In this document: positions 7,705 to 16,099 of the stretch, in pieces
Numbering within the stretch: position 1 is the first letter of the stretch
Layout of the letters: each line of letters begins with the position of its first letter
Source of the DNA: WVWN01 sp964563535
Lineage (GTDB): Bacteria; RBG-13-66-14; B26-G2; WVWN01
Direction of reading: 5' to 3'
Length of the DNA: 31,795 bases
Assembly (NCBI GenBank): GCA_964563535.1
Contig: CAZLXP010000022.1
Location: forward strand, 1-31,795
Program-made: the position numbers and the translations under genes
The notes under the pieces: generated by a model
Told to the model about the DNA's origin: nothing
The model's input: the letters and a program-made list of their open reading frames with translations, nothing else
Database searches by the model: none

Positions 7705-8624
7705 TCGCGTTCGCCGGCGAGCAAATAGAGGACGGCCATGCGGACCGCGATGCCGTTCGTCACCTGTTGGACCACGAGCGGGAACGCGTAGTCCGCGACT
7801 TCGGGCGAAATTTCGACGCCGCGGTTCATGGAGCCGGAGTGCAAAACGAGGGCGTCCTCCGCGGCCAGCGCGAGGCGCCGCGACGTCAAACAATAGAAGC
7901 GGGCGTACTCCCGGAGCGACGGTATCTGCAAGCGATTGGCGTCGGTGATCTCAACCCGCGACAAGAGGATTACGTCCGCCCCGGCGATGCCCTCCTCGAG
8001 GCGCGTCGCGACCCTCACGCGGAATTGTTCGACGCCGGGCGGGATCAAGGTCGACGGGCCGACGAGCGTGACCTCGGCGCCCATCTTCTTCAGGCCGTAT
8101 ATGTTCGATATCGTCGCCGGGCTTCGGGGATGGTCGCCCACGATCGCAACTTTAAGCCCCTCGAAGCGCTTCTTGTGTTCCCAAATCGTAAAGAGGTCCA
8201 CCAACGTTTGGGTAGGGTGTTCGTGGGGGCCGTCGCCGGCGTTGATGACGGAACACTGGACTTGGCGGGCGAGCTGGTGGGCCGCGCCGGCCATCGAGTG
8301 GCGCACCACCAGAAAATCGACCTGCATCGCCTCCACCGTCTTGGCGGTGTCGGTGAGGGTTTCGCCCGTGGCGGCCGAAGACGTCGCCGCCGTAATGTTT
8401 ATGAAATCGGCCGAAAGGCGCTTGGCGGCGAGCTCGAACGACAGCCGCGTCCGGGTGGAGGGTTCGTAAAAAAGGTTGGCCACCGTCTTTCCGCGGAGCG
8501 CCGGCACCTTCTTAACGGGCCGCGCGGCGATGGTTTGGAAGTTGGCCGCGGTATCCAATATGACGCGGAGCTCGCCCTCGCTTAGCGCCTGGATTCCCAA
8601 AAGGTCTTTCGACTGCAGAGCCAC
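7701..8624 (-). CDS. pyrB: Aspartate carbamoyltransferase catalytic-chain homologue with altered active site
   Basis: ATCase joins carbamoyl phosphate and aspartate in pyrimidine synthesis. The 307-residue protein keeps the carbamoyl-phosphate side: FYEPSTRTRLSFE (52-64), the Arg of VVRH, and GDGPHEHPTQT (131-140). Residues lining the aspartate side differ. The lysines of the usual '(K)KGE(T/S)L' loop are Ala85-Thr86 in SSAATGETL. The position of E. coli Arg167 is Pro169 in GDHPRSPATISN, that of Gln231 is Glu225, and the HPxP turn is HSGSMNRG (Ser263, Ser265). It may be a low-activity or differently specific carbamoyltransferase, or one working only with its pseudo-DHOase partner. The GTG start is preceded by AGGGG, just after a terminator-like hairpin. 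Confidence 0.85.
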   Translation of the reverse strand: MALQSKDLLGIQALSEGELRVILDTAANFQTIAARPVKKVPALRGKTVANLFYEPSTRTRLSFELAAKRLSADFINITAATSSAATGETLTDTAKTVEAMQVDFLVVRHSMAGAAHQLARQVQCSVINAGDGPHEHPTQTLVDLFTIWEHKKRFEGLKVAIVGDHPRSPATISNIYGLKKMGAEVTLVGPSTLIPPGVEQFRVRVATRLEEGIAGADVILLSRVEITDANRLQIPSLREYARFYCLTSRRLALAAEDALVLHSGSMNRGVEISPEVADYAFPLVVQQVTNGIAVRMAVLYLLAGERE

Positions 8625-8634
8625 GTTCGCCCCT

Positions 8635-8662
8635 AAAAAAGCCGGCCCTAACGTCGGCCGGC
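8635..8662 (-). terminator. Intrinsic terminator/attenuator between pyrR and pyrB
   Basis: On the minus strand GCCGGCC (8662-8656) pairs with GGCCGGC (8647-8641) around an 8-nt loop that contains the first two bases of the pyrR TAG. Six T follow. It lies 10 bases before the pyrB GTG, inside the operon, so complete termination would silence pyrB-pyrC. That placement suggests attenuation. I see no convincing PyrR-binding consensus nearby. Confidence 0.75.
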
Positions 8663-9208
8663 GCGGCAGGGATACGTTATCACGCGGTCGCCGTCGTCGC
8701 CGAAGACGACCTCGATTATGCGGTCCCGCTCGACGCGGACGCGCTTGCCGACGAAGTCCGGCTGCATGGGGAGCTCGCGGCCGCCGCGGTCGATCAAAAC
8801 CGCCAACTCGATGCGCCGGGGCCTCCCCAGGTCCATAAGGTTATCGATGGCCGCGCGCACGGTCCTCCCCGTAAGGATGACGTCGTCCACGAGCACCACC
8901 GTCATGCCGGCCACGTCAAACGTGATGTCGGTCGAACGCACGATCGGCGCCGGCCCGATCTGCGAGAGGTCGTCCCGATAAAGGGTTATATCCACGGTCC
9001 CGGTGGCGGCCGGCTTCGCCCCCAAGCGCTCGAGCGACGCGACGAGCCGCTCGGCCAAAGGCACGCCGCCGGTATGGATGCCGACGACGGCCAGCTCGTC
9101 CGTCCCGGCGTTCTCCTCGACGATTTCGCTCGCCATCCGGGCGACCGCTTCCGCGGTGTCGGCGGCCGAAAGGATTTCTTCCACGTCGTTTTCCCGCTCA
9201 GTCTTCAT
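8648..9208 (-). CDS. pyrR: PyrR bifunctional pyrimidine operon regulator / uracil phosphoribosyltransferase
   Basis: PyrR proteins are PRTase-fold proteins that bind pyr mRNA in response to UMP and often also convert uracil and PRPP to UMP. The 186 residues include the PRPP-binding loop VVLVDDVILTGRTVRAA (104-120), the upstream GIHTGG turn (43-48) and DITLYRDDL (73-81), all typical of PyrR and clearer than in other PRTases. The start is the ATG at 9208, about 28 bases below the promoter. Longer in-frame versions would include the -10 region and are rejected. It is the first gene of pyrR-pyrB-pyrC, and a terminator hairpin follows it at once, as in operons attenuated by PyrR. Confidence 0.93.
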   Translation of the reverse strand: MKTERENDVEEILSAADTAEAVARMASEIVEENAGTDELAVVGIHTGGVPLAERLVASLERLGAKPAATGTVDITLYRDDLSQIGPAPIVRSTDITFDVAGMTVVLVDDVILTGRTVRAAIDNLMDLGRPRRIELAVLIDRGGRELPMQPDFVGKRVRVERDRIIEVVFGDDGDRVITYPCRAGRR

Positions 9209-9236
9209 AAGCCCGCCGTCGAAACGGCCCGAAGCA

Positions 9237-9265
9237 AAATTACCACTTCCCGGCGTATATTTCAA
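9237..9265 (-). promoter_or_regulatory. Sigma70-type promoter of the pyr operon
   Basis: On the minus strand -35 TTGAAA (9265-9260) and -10 TAATTT (9242-9237) are separated by 17 bp. The leader would be only about 20 nt, too short for a PyrR attenuator ahead of pyrR itself. Confidence 0.6.
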
Positions 9266-9303
9266 GTCAAAACGCCGCGGCCCGGTATAAATGCGGGGGG
9301 TTT

Positions 9304-10815
9304 TTATTCACCCTTTTCGGCCGCGCGGGCGACCCACCGCGACGCGTCCCGGCCCGCGCGCCCCAGGTCGCGCTGCATCGCGGCCTCGCGCCAACTTCCC
9401 GCCACGACGCTCACGCCCCGCGCCTTAGTTTTAATAACGGCGACGAGGTCGCGGAATTCGCGCCGAGAGACAAACGGCGCGTCGGCCATAGCGGTTCGCG
9501 GCTTCGGCACTAACGGATTCACCCGGGCTTCGAACGCCACGGCTTTAAAACGGCGCTTCAGCGCGGCCAGTTGGTCGCCTACGGCGGCGACGTCCGCCGG
9601 GGTTTCGCCCGGCGCCCCAACGATATAATAAAGTTTTATTTTAGAAAGGCCCGCCTCGGCCGCTACCTCCAGACATTCCTCCAGCCGCCCGGGCGCCAGC
9701 GGCTTACCGAGCCGGGCGCACATCTCGGCCGTCGCGGCCTCCGGCGCCAGCGCGACGCTCCGCTGGCCCGAGGCGCCGAGGGCCCTCAAGACCGCGGGGG
9801 TATGGCGGGCCGCGAGCGCGAGCGAGCTAACGCTGAGCAACATGCCGCGCGCGACGATATCGCCGGCCAGCGCGACGACGTCATCGTAGTCGGCCACGGC
9901 CGCGCCCACCAACCCCACCTTGTTAACCTTCCCCGACGCCTCGTCCACGACGGGGCCAAGGGACGACAGCTCGCGTCGGCGCGGCGGCGCGCTTACGGCG
10001 CCGGTCTGGCAAAAAGAACACGCGCGGCCGCAACCGCGGATAGGCTCGAGCAAAAGTAATTTCCCGAATTCGCCGTACGGCGTCGCGAGCCACGAGCCGC
10101 CCCGGTACGGCGTGAGGTCTTCCACCCGGGAAGCCGCGACCGTCGCGGGCGCGCCCTCCTCCGGCACTACGGCCGGCGGCGAGCCCGGGCCCCCGTATAA
10201 TACGCGGTATAACGCGGGCACGTAAACGCCCGGCACGCGAGCCATAGATGCCAGCACGTCGCCGCGGGGCGTGCCGGCATTGGCCGCCATCAGGTCCAAA
10301 ACCGCGGCCAGCGATTCCTCCGCGTCGCCCAGCACGACGGCGTCGGCGAAAGGCGCCAGCGGCTCCGGGTTGGCGGTAACCGCGGGCCCGCCCATTAATA
10401 CGTACGGGTCGAACTCGCCGCGCTCGACGGCCCAGGGCCGGACGCCGGCGCCGGCCATCATCCCGTAAACGCGCGGGTAGTCGGGTTCGTAATAGACGGA
10501 GAACGCGACGACGTCGGCTCGAGACAGGGGCGCCCCGTACTCCAGACTCCCCGCGTCCCGGACGACGCCGCGGGGCGGTTTCCCTCTATAGCTCGCGAAA
10601 TGCCGCTGCGCCCGGAACGCCGGGTGGGCGGCGAACGCGCCCCATACGAGCTGGTAGCCCAGGCTGGCCATCCCGACGCGATAGCTGTTGGGAAAGCACA
10701 CCGCCGCGTTGAGGTCGCCGTCGCCGCCCGGCTTAGGCGCGGCCAAAGGCACTTCCGCCGCCAGGAGGTCGCGGCGGCCGCCGCTAAATTTTTTCGGCGC
10801 GGCCATAAACACCAT
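9304..10815 (-). CDS. B12-binding-domain-type radical SAM protein (YgiQ/TIGR03960-like)
   Basis: The 503-residue protein has an N-terminal cobalamin-binding-like domain (about 35-180, including GFPN-type FPNSYRVGMASLGYQ and LMGGPAVTANPEPLAPFAD) followed by a radical SAM domain. The CxxxCxxC cluster motif is Cys262, Cys266 and Cys269 in RGCGRACSFCQTG. A later stretch, LSKIKLYYIVGAPGETPADV, is the usual beta-strand and Gly region of these enzymes. The family is widespread in anaerobes and its substrate is mostly unknown; some relatives act on tRNA or cofactors. The start is ATG 10815 or ATG 10806; neither has a clear ribosome-binding site. It lies 51 bp after the CDF gene, separated from it by a small hairpin. 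Confidence 0.85.
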   Translation of the reverse strand: MVFMAAPKKFSGGRRDLLAAEVPLAAPKPGGDGDLNAAVCFPNSYRVGMASLGYQLVWGAFAAHPAFRAQRHFASYRGKPPRGVVRDAGSLEYGAPLSRADVVAFSVYYEPDYPRVYGMMAGAGVRPWAVERGEFDPYVLMGGPAVTANPEPLAPFADAVVLGDAEESLAAVLDLMAANAGTPRGDVLASMARVPGVYVPALYRVLYGGPGSPPAVVPEEGAPATVAASRVEDLTPYRGGSWLATPYGEFGKLLLLEPIRGCGRACSFCQTGAVSAPPRRRELSSLGPVVDEASGKVNKVGLVGAAVADYDDVVALAGDIVARGMLLSVSSLALAARHTPAVLRALGASGQRSVALAPEAATAEMCARLGKPLAPGRLEECLEVAAEAGLSKIKLYYIVGAPGETPADVAAVGDQLAALKRRFKAVAFEARVNPLVPKPRTAMADAPFVSRREFRDLVAVIKTKARGVSVVAGSWREAAMQRDLGRAGRDASRWVARAAEKGE

Positions 10816-10833
10816 AAAAGGCGCCGCAGCGCC
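10816..10833 (-). terminator. Short hairpin with T-run directly before the radical SAM start codon
   Basis: On the minus strand GGCGC pairs with GCGCC around TGCG and is followed by TTTT and then the ATG at 10815. The 5-bp stem is short, so it may be a weak terminator or a translational hairpin. Confidence 0.4.
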
Positions 10834-10866
10834 CCGAAGACAAAGAGGACGACGCCGCGGCCGGCG

Positions 10867-11820
10867 TCAGTGATTCAAATTCTCGCAAAACACCTCTTCC
10901 GAACGCGGGGAATACGGTTCTTCTTCGAGCTGGAGCGTAGTATGCTTGATTTTGAATTCCGCCGCCAGCGTCTCCTCGGCGACGCGGCGAACAGCGTCCC
11001 CGGCGCCCTCGCATACGACGAGGTGCGCCGAAAGGTTCGTAATATGCGAACACAGCGCCCACACGTGGAGGTCGTGAACCGACGTTACGCCCTCTACGGC
11101 CGCCAGCGCCGCGGCAACGTCGCGCGGCTTTACGCCGGGCGGCGTGCCCTCGAAGAGGATGCGCACCCCGTCCCGCACCAGGCGGCCGGCGCCCCATAAA
11201 AGCAACCCGCCTATCGCCAGCGCCAGGAGGGGGTCGACGGCGTACCACCCGGCGAAGATAACCAGCAGCGCGCCGACGATGACGGCGGCCGACGCCAACG
11301 CGTCGCCTATAACGTGGAGAAAAGCGCCGCGGATATTCAAGTCGGCGCCGACGTGCCGCCGGAGCAGGAGCGCGACGGCGGCGTTCGCGACCAGGCCGGC
11401 GGCGGCGATGACCAGAAGGCCCACCCCCTTCACGGGCGGCGGCGCCATTAACCGGGATACGGCCTTGACGAATATGAACGCCGCGACGGCTATGAGGGTC
11501 AGGCCGTTGATCAGCGCCGCGAAGACCTCGGCGCGGTGCCAACCGTACGTTCGCCGCTCGTCCGCGGGACGCCGGGCCAAGAGCAGCGCCACCAGCGACA
11601 GCGCCAACGCGAAGACGTCCATAAAGACGTGCGCGGCGTCGGAGAGCAACGCCAGGCTGCCGGACCATATCCCGCCGACGATCTCGCCGGCCAGGACGAC
11701 GGTAGTAAGGGCCACCGCGAGGGCGAGGCGCCGGGCCGGTTGGCCGGAGGGCAGCTCCGACACGCCGTGGCCGTTGTCGCGATGCTCGGGCAAAACGTCA
11801 GTCCTCTTTCCGGGGGCCAC
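10867..11820 (-). CDS. Cation diffusion facilitator family metal transporter (CzcD/ZitB-like)
   Basis: The protein exports divalent metal (probably Zn2+) from the cytoplasm by proton exchange. It shows six hydrophobic segments and the paired HxxxD metal sites of the family: SDAAHVFMD in segment II and HVIGDALAS in segment V. A C-terminal cytoplasmic domain contains VHDLHVWALCSHITNLSAHLVV, shortened in other families but typical of CDF dimers. Short His-containing ends (PEHRDNGHG at the N-terminus) are usual for zinc CDFs. The GTG at 11820 overlaps the end of topA by 23 bp; a TTG at 11793 has a better-placed AGAGG and is a real alternative. It is probably co-transcribed with dprA-topA. Confidence 0.92.
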   Translation of the reverse strand: MAPGKRTDVLPEHRDNGHGVSELPSGQPARRLALAVALTTVVLAGEIVGGIWSGSLALLSDAAHVFMDVFALALSLVALLLARRPADERRTYGWHRAEVFAALINGLTLIAVAAFIFVKAVSRLMAPPPVKGVGLLVIAAAGLVANAAVALLLRRHVGADLNIRGAFLHVIGDALASAAVIVGALLVIFAGWYAVDPLLALAIGGLLLWGAGRLVRDGVRILFEGTPPGVKPRDVAAALAAVEGVTSVHDLHVWALCSHITNLSAHLVVCEGAGDAVRRVAEETLAAEFKIKHTTLQLEEEPYSPRSEEVFCENLNH

Positions 11821-14044
11821 GATATTTACAACCTTTTTGTGCGCAATACGTACCGCGCTTCCCCTGCAAGAGGTACGGCGCGCCGCAGGCCGGGCACTCT
11901 TCCTTAACCGGGACGGCGTTGGCGGTGAAGTCGCACGCCGGGTAGTTGGCGCAACCGTAAAAGCGGCGGCCGCGCTTGCCGCGCCGTTCGACTACCTCGC
12001 CGCCGCACCGGGGGCACGCGGCGTCGACTTTTTTCCGGATGGGCCGGGTGTTCTTGCACTCGGGATATTTTTCGCAGGCGAGAAACTCGCCGTATCGGCC
12101 GCGCTTAAACACCATCGCGCCGCCGCACTTCTCGCACGTTTCGCCGCTCGCCTCCGGCCGAACCGGGACCACGTTGCCCTCGTCGTCGCGCTCGAAGCTC
12201 ATGGTCTCGCCGCAATCGGGGTAACTCCCGCATCGCAGGTACTTCCCGAACCGTCCCCACCGCACTTCCATCTTGGCGCCGCACTTGGGGCAATCCACGT
12301 CTGTGCGCTCGGCGGCCTCGTCCCGCACCGCGTCCATAACCGCCGCCGCCTGCGCCAGGTCCGCGGCGAACGGCCCGTAGAACTCTTCCAAAACCGCGGT
12401 CCACTCCGCCCGGCCTTCCTCGACGGCGTCGAGCTGCGATTCCACTTTGGCCGTGAACTGGACGTCGAAAATATCCGGGAACGACGCCACCAAAAGCGCG
12501 TTCACCAGTTTGCCGAGCTCGGTGGGATAGAACGCCCGCTGGCGCCGCTCGACGTATTTGCGGTCGATGATGGTCGCGACCGTGGGCGCGTAGGTGCTCG
12601 GGCGGCCGATGCCGTACTCCTCCAGCGCCTGGACCAACGACGCGTCGTTGTAGCGGGGCGGCGGCTTAGTGAAGTGCTGCTCGGCCGCGACGTCGACCAA
12701 CGCGACCTCTTCCCCGGCCGCGAGCGACGGCAGCGAAGCTTCGACCTCGTCTTCGCGCGGCGTCACCTTCAAGAAACCCGGGAAGCGAAGCGTCTGCGCC
12801 AGCGCGCGGAAGACGTAGCCGCCGCCCTCGACCGTCGCCGTCGCGGTATCGAAGACGGCGTCCGCCATCTGCGACGCCAGGAACGTCCGGTAGATGAGGT
12901 CATACAATCTGAACTGGTCGGTAGTGAGATGCTCCTTCAACGCCTCGGGGGCCCGCGTCACGTCGGTAGGGCGGATGGCCTCGTGGGCCTCCTGGGCTCC
13001 GCGCCGCGAGCGATAAAAGCGGGGTTTGGCCGGAAGGTAGTCGGCGCCGAATTGACCCTCGACGTACTTGCGGCACGCGGAGGCCGCGGACGCGGCGACG
13101 CGCACCGAATCCGTCCGCATGTAGGTGATAAGGCCGACGCGGTCGCCGGCGCCGATGTCCACCCCCTCGTAAAGCGTCTGCGCCACCGCCATCGTCTTCT
13201 TACCGGTAAAGCCGAACCTTCTGGCCCCGGCCTGCTGCAGTTTGCTGGTCGTAAACGGCGGCACGGGCGAGCGACGCTTCTCGCCGCGTTCGAAAGCCGC
13301 CACCACGAACCGCTGCCGCAGAATTTTCTCGCGTTCGGCCAGGGCTTCCCCTTCGCCGGCGAGGCGCCGGCCGTACTTCTGCAGCCGGCCGGGCGCCATC
13401 AACGTCGCGCCGTCTATAGAGACCAGCGAGGCGGCGAAGCGCTCGCCGGCGGCCGTCTCGCACGCGGCGCTTATGGTCCAGTATTCGTCGGCGACGAAAC
13501 TTTCGATCTTTTCCTCGCGCTCGCAAATCAACCGGACGGCCACCGATTGCACGCGGCCGGCGGAAAGGCCGGTGGCGACCTTCTTCCACAATATGGGGCT
13601 GACCTGGTAGCCGACCAGCCGGTCGAGGATGCGGCGGGCCTGCTGGGCGGCGACCAGACGGAGGTCGAGCTCGCGGGGTTCGGCCACGGCCGTTTTCACC
13701 GCCTCGCGCGTTATCTCGTTGAAAGATATGCGGCGCGCGCGGTCGCCGTTTACCTGCTGCGAGAGGTGGTACGCGATGGCTTCTCCCTCGCGGTCGGGGT
13801 CCGTGGCCAAATAGACGACCTCCGCGCCGGCGGCGGCTTTGACCAGGCTTTTTAATATTTTCTCCTGCGCCGGCGTCGAGACGTACGTCGGCTCGAAATC
13901 TTTCGATATTTCGACGCCGAGGGCGGACTTGGGGAGGTCCATCACGTGGCCCTGGCACGACTTTACGGCGTAACCTTTGCCGAGTATCCCGGCGATGGTT
14001 TTGACCTTGGCGGCGGACTCGACGATTACGAGCTTTTTTCCCAT
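11798..14044 (-). CDS. topA: DNA topoisomerase I (type IA)
   Basis: The enzyme relaxes negative supercoils through a 5'-phosphotyrosine intermediate. The 748 residues contain a TOPRIM domain (LVIVESAAKVKTI at 5-17 with Glu9, and the acidic TDPDREGEAIAYHL from 81), the catalytic Tyr308 in LITYMRTDSVRV, and the GRPSTYAPTVATIIDRKYV stretch. The C-terminus carries four zinc-ribbon repeats of the zf-C4_Topoisom type, each starting CPxCG or CEKCG, the last ending CAQKGCKYRGP. Length and order are normal. It follows dprA after 10 bases, a pairing common in many bacteria. Confidence 0.97.
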   Translation of the reverse strand: MGKKLVIVESAAKVKTIAGILGKGYAVKSCQGHVMDLPKSALGVEISKDFEPTYVSTPAQEKILKSLVKAAAGAEVVYLATDPDREGEAIAYHLSQQVNGDRARRISFNEITREAVKTAVAEPRELDLRLVAAQQARRILDRLVGYQVSPILWKKVATGLSAGRVQSVAVRLICEREEKIESFVADEYWTISAACETAAGERFAASLVSIDGATLMAPGRLQKYGRRLAGEGEALAEREKILRQRFVVAAFERGEKRRSPVPPFTTSKLQQAGARRFGFTGKKTMAVAQTLYEGVDIGAGDRVGLITYMRTDSVRVAASAASACRKYVEGQFGADYLPAKPRFYRSRRGAQEAHEAIRPTDVTRAPEALKEHLTTDQFRLYDLIYRTFLASQMADAVFDTATATVEGGGYVFRALAQTLRFPGFLKVTPREDEVEASLPSLAAGEEVALVDVAAEQHFTKPPPRYNDASLVQALEEYGIGRPSTYAPTVATIIDRKYVERRQRAFYPTELGKLVNALLVASFPDIFDVQFTAKVESQLDAVEEGRAEWTAVLEEFYGPFAADLAQAAAVMDAVRDEAAERTDVDCPKCGAKMEVRWGRFGKYLRCGSYPDCGETMSFERDDEGNVVPVRPEASGETCEKCGGAMVFKRGRYGEFLACEKYPECKNTRPIRKKVDAACPRCGGEVVERRGKRGRRFYGCANYPACDFTANAVPVKEECPACGAPYLLQGKRGTYCAQKGCKYRGPRKED

Positions 14045-14054
14045 AGAGACTCTC

Positions 14055-15173
14055 TCACAAGTAGATGCGCCGATAGTTGTTGCCCGGGAGTTTTTCGACC
14101 AGGCCGGCGATTTCGAGGCCCAGGAGCGCGGCCGCGGCTCGAGCCGGGGCCCACCCCGCGCGCGCCGCGAGGTCGTCCGCCGGCACCGGTTGGCCGCCGA
14201 CGTACGTCAAGAGTTCCCGCTCGTCCGGGCCGAGCGACGCCACGTCCGCCGACGGCCCCGGCCCCGGGCGTTCGCCCGCGGCCGCGAATTGGGGCGCTAT
14301 CTCCTCGAGGATTTCCCGGGCCGAACCGACCGGCTTGGCGCCGCCCGCGATGAGCAGACGGCAGCCGTCGCTGGCGGGCGAGAAAATACTGCCGGGGACC
14401 GCGAAGACCTCGCGGCCCTGGTCCGCGGCGTGATAACCGGTGATGAGGGCGCCGCTGTGCTCGCCGGCCTCCACCACCACAACGCCGGCGGCGAGGCCGC
14501 TTATTATCCGGTTGCGGCGCGGGAAGTTCTGCGCCTCCGGGGGGGCGGCCGGCGGAAACTCCGAAATTATAAGGCCCTTCTCGCAGATCTCGTCGTATAA
14601 GCGCTCGTTCTCCGGCGGGTATACGACGTCGGCGCCGCAACCGAGCACCGCGACCGTAACGCCGCCGGCCTTGAGCGCGGCCCGGTGGGCGCAGGTGTCT
14701 ATGCCGCGGGCCATACCGCTCACGATCGCGACGCCGGCTTCCGCCAGCGATTCGCATATATAGGCCGTCGCCCGTTGGCCGTAATCGGTCGGGCGCCGGG
14801 TCCCCACCGCCGCTACGGCGAGCGTCGGCCATCGCTCCCACGCGCCTTTGTAGTATAATACCGGGGGCGGGTCGTATATGGAGGCGAGCAGCTCCGGGTA
14901 GTCGTCGTCCTCCCATAACAGATAATTCAACCCCAAAGCCTCGGCCCGCGCTATCTCGTCGTCGACCTCCTTCCATCGGTCGAAGGAAACTATGGCTCGC
15001 GCCCTCTCGTCGCCGATGCCCTCCACGGCCGCGAGGTCGTCGGGCGTTTTCGCAAAGGCCGCGGCCGGCGCGCCGAAGGCTTCGAGCAACCGGCGGAAAA
15101 AAACGCTGCCGATGCCGGGAACGCGAGCTAAGGCCAACACCGCGCGAACGCGCTCGTAACGACTTGGCTCCAT
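14055..15173 (-). CDS. dprA: DNA-processing protein DprA
   Basis: DprA binds incoming single-stranded DNA and loads RecA during natural transformation. The 372 residues have an N-terminal helix-hairpin-helix/SAM-like part (VPGIGSVFFRRLL and VEGIGDERARAI), then a Rossmann domain with AVGTRRPTDYG, SGMARGIDTCAHRAAL and FPRRNRIISGLA, and a C-terminal winged-helix domain (about 305-372). All key DprA motifs are intact. The ATG lies only 9 bases after a consensus -10 hexamer with no Shine-Dalgarno, so the mRNA should be leaderless or nearly so. It heads the dprA-topA-CDF operon. Confidence 0.96.
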   Translation of the reverse strand: MEPSRYERVRAVLALARVPGIGSVFFRRLLEAFGAPAAAFAKTPDDLAAVEGIGDERARAIVSFDRWKEVDDEIARAEALGLNYLLWEDDDYPELLASIYDPPPVLYYKGAWERWPTLAVAAVGTRRPTDYGQRATAYICESLAEAGVAIVSGMARGIDTCAHRAALKAGGVTVAVLGCGADVVYPPENERLYDEICEKGLIISEFPPAAPPEAQNFPRRNRIISGLAAGVVVVEAGEHSGALITGYHAADQGREVFAVPGSIFSPASDGCRLLIAGGAKPVGSAREILEEIAPQFAAAGERPGPGPSADVASLGPDERELLTYVGGQPVPADDLAARAGWAPARAAAALLGLEIAGLVEKLPGNNYRRIYL

Positions 15174-15182
15174 TTAGGCCGG

Positions 15183-15211
15183 ATTGTATTCAAAGGCGCT
15201 GGGACTGTCAA
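15183..15211 (-). promoter_or_regulatory. Sigma70-type promoter of dprA (leaderless)
   Basis: On the minus strand -35 TTGACA (15211-15206) and -10 TACAAT (15188-15183) are separated by 17 bp. Nine bases separate the -10 from the dprA ATG, leaving room for a leader of at most about three nucleotides. Confidence 0.8.
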
Positions 15212-15236
15212 GCCAAAATTAAAGAATCGTATCCGC

Positions 15237-15265
15237 TTGACCCCGCCGCCGGCGTATGTTATGGA
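15237..15265 (+). promoter_or_regulatory. Probable promoter of the outer-membrane protein gene (leaderless)
   Basis: A -35 TTGACC (15237-15242) and a weak -10 TATGGA (15260-15265) have a 17-bp spacer. The GTG at 15275 starts 9 bases after the -10, the same geometry as the divergent dprA promoter. Confidence 0.5.
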
Positions 15266-15274
15266 TTGCCATCC

Positions 15275-16066
15275 GTGAATAAATTCCCGTTATCCGTATG
15301 CGTCGCCGGCGTCCTGGCGGCCTCGGCCGCCGTTTTCGGCCAGGGCCAGGAGGAGACGGAAGAAGAGCCCCCGCCGAGCCAAAGCTACCTGCCGGCGTGG
15401 GTCTACCCGGCGCTTAGCATATACGGCGGCGTGGCGCGGGGGCCGTCTTACGACGCGGCGCCGGATATCAGCGGGCGGGCCGCCGCCGTCGGCCTGAACG
15501 AGCCCCTCGACGACTTCGGAACGCTCTCGGCCTTTGGCGTAGCGTTCGATTTTTTCATCGCCCCTTACCTCGCCACGTCGCTTAAAATAACGCAAGAACA
15601 AGCGCCCCGCCGCCAGACGGCCCTGAAATACGATTATTCTACTTTCCCCAAGATGGCGCCCCTCGTGACGGAACCGGTGCTTATCGAGGAACGGATCTCC
15701 TACGGCTTCCAAAACGTGGATTACAAAATCGCGCTCAAATACGTGGCCTTCCCCCACTGGCCGCTGACGCCGTACGCCGCGGCGGGCGTGGGCGGCAACC
15801 TGGCGTTAATGGACATCGACGACCAGGTCTCGAACGCCATACTCCACAAAGGCAAGGGGGGCGCTCTGTTGACGACGGGCTGGTTCCAGCAATTTTCCTT
15901 CGATTGGGTTTTTTACGCCGGCCTGCAAATCAACGTCGGCGATAACCTATTCTTTATTACGGAATACAACTACGACCACCAATTCCACGAGCACGAGTTC
16001 GCCGGTTATAAATACGGAACCGGCCTCGACGGTTTCTACGCCGGCGCCGGGTGGCGCTTCCGGTAG
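15275..16066 (+). CDS. Predicted outer-membrane beta-barrel protein, unknown function
   Basis: From the GTG start the 263-residue product has a signal peptide (about 1-22, ending VFG) and an acidic/Pro linker (EETEEEPPPSQ). The remainder alternates aromatic/hydrophobic and polar residues with Gly turns, as in OmpA/OmpW-sized barrels (YAAAGVGGNLALMD, WVFYAGLQINVGDNLFFITEYNY) and ends in Trp-Arg-Phe-Arg, near the usual terminal aromatic. It resembles generic 'outer membrane beta-barrel' proteins without a specific family. A longer in-frame extension upstream runs through the promoter and is rejected. It is divergent from dprA and 33 bp before the GT9 gene. Confidence 0.75.
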   Translation: MNKFPLSVCVAGVLAASAAVFGQGQEETEEEPPPSQSYLPAWVYPALSIYGGVARGPSYDAAPDISGRAAAVGLNEPLDDFGTLSAFGVAFDFFIAPYLATSLKITQEQAPRRQTALKYDYSTFPKMAPLVTEPVLIEERISYGFQNVDYKIALKYVAFPHWPLTPYAAAGVGGNLALMDIDDQVSNAILHKGKGGALLTTGWFQQFSFDWVFYAGLQINVGDNLFFITEYNYDHQFHEHEFAGYKYGTGLDGFYAGAGWRFR

Positions 16067-16099
16067 CGGGACTACTCCCCGGCCTTAGCTAGGGGCGCG

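Noticed and set aside
8663..9236. PyrR-binding loop in the pyr leader or pyrR gene
   Set aside because: The promoter-to-pyrR leader is only about 20 nt and I found no match to the known PyrR loop consensus before the hairpin.
11144..13855. 903-codon plus-strand frame
   Set aside because: It lies antisense to the CDF transporter gene and topA and shows no recognisable domain; topA is complete on the other strand.
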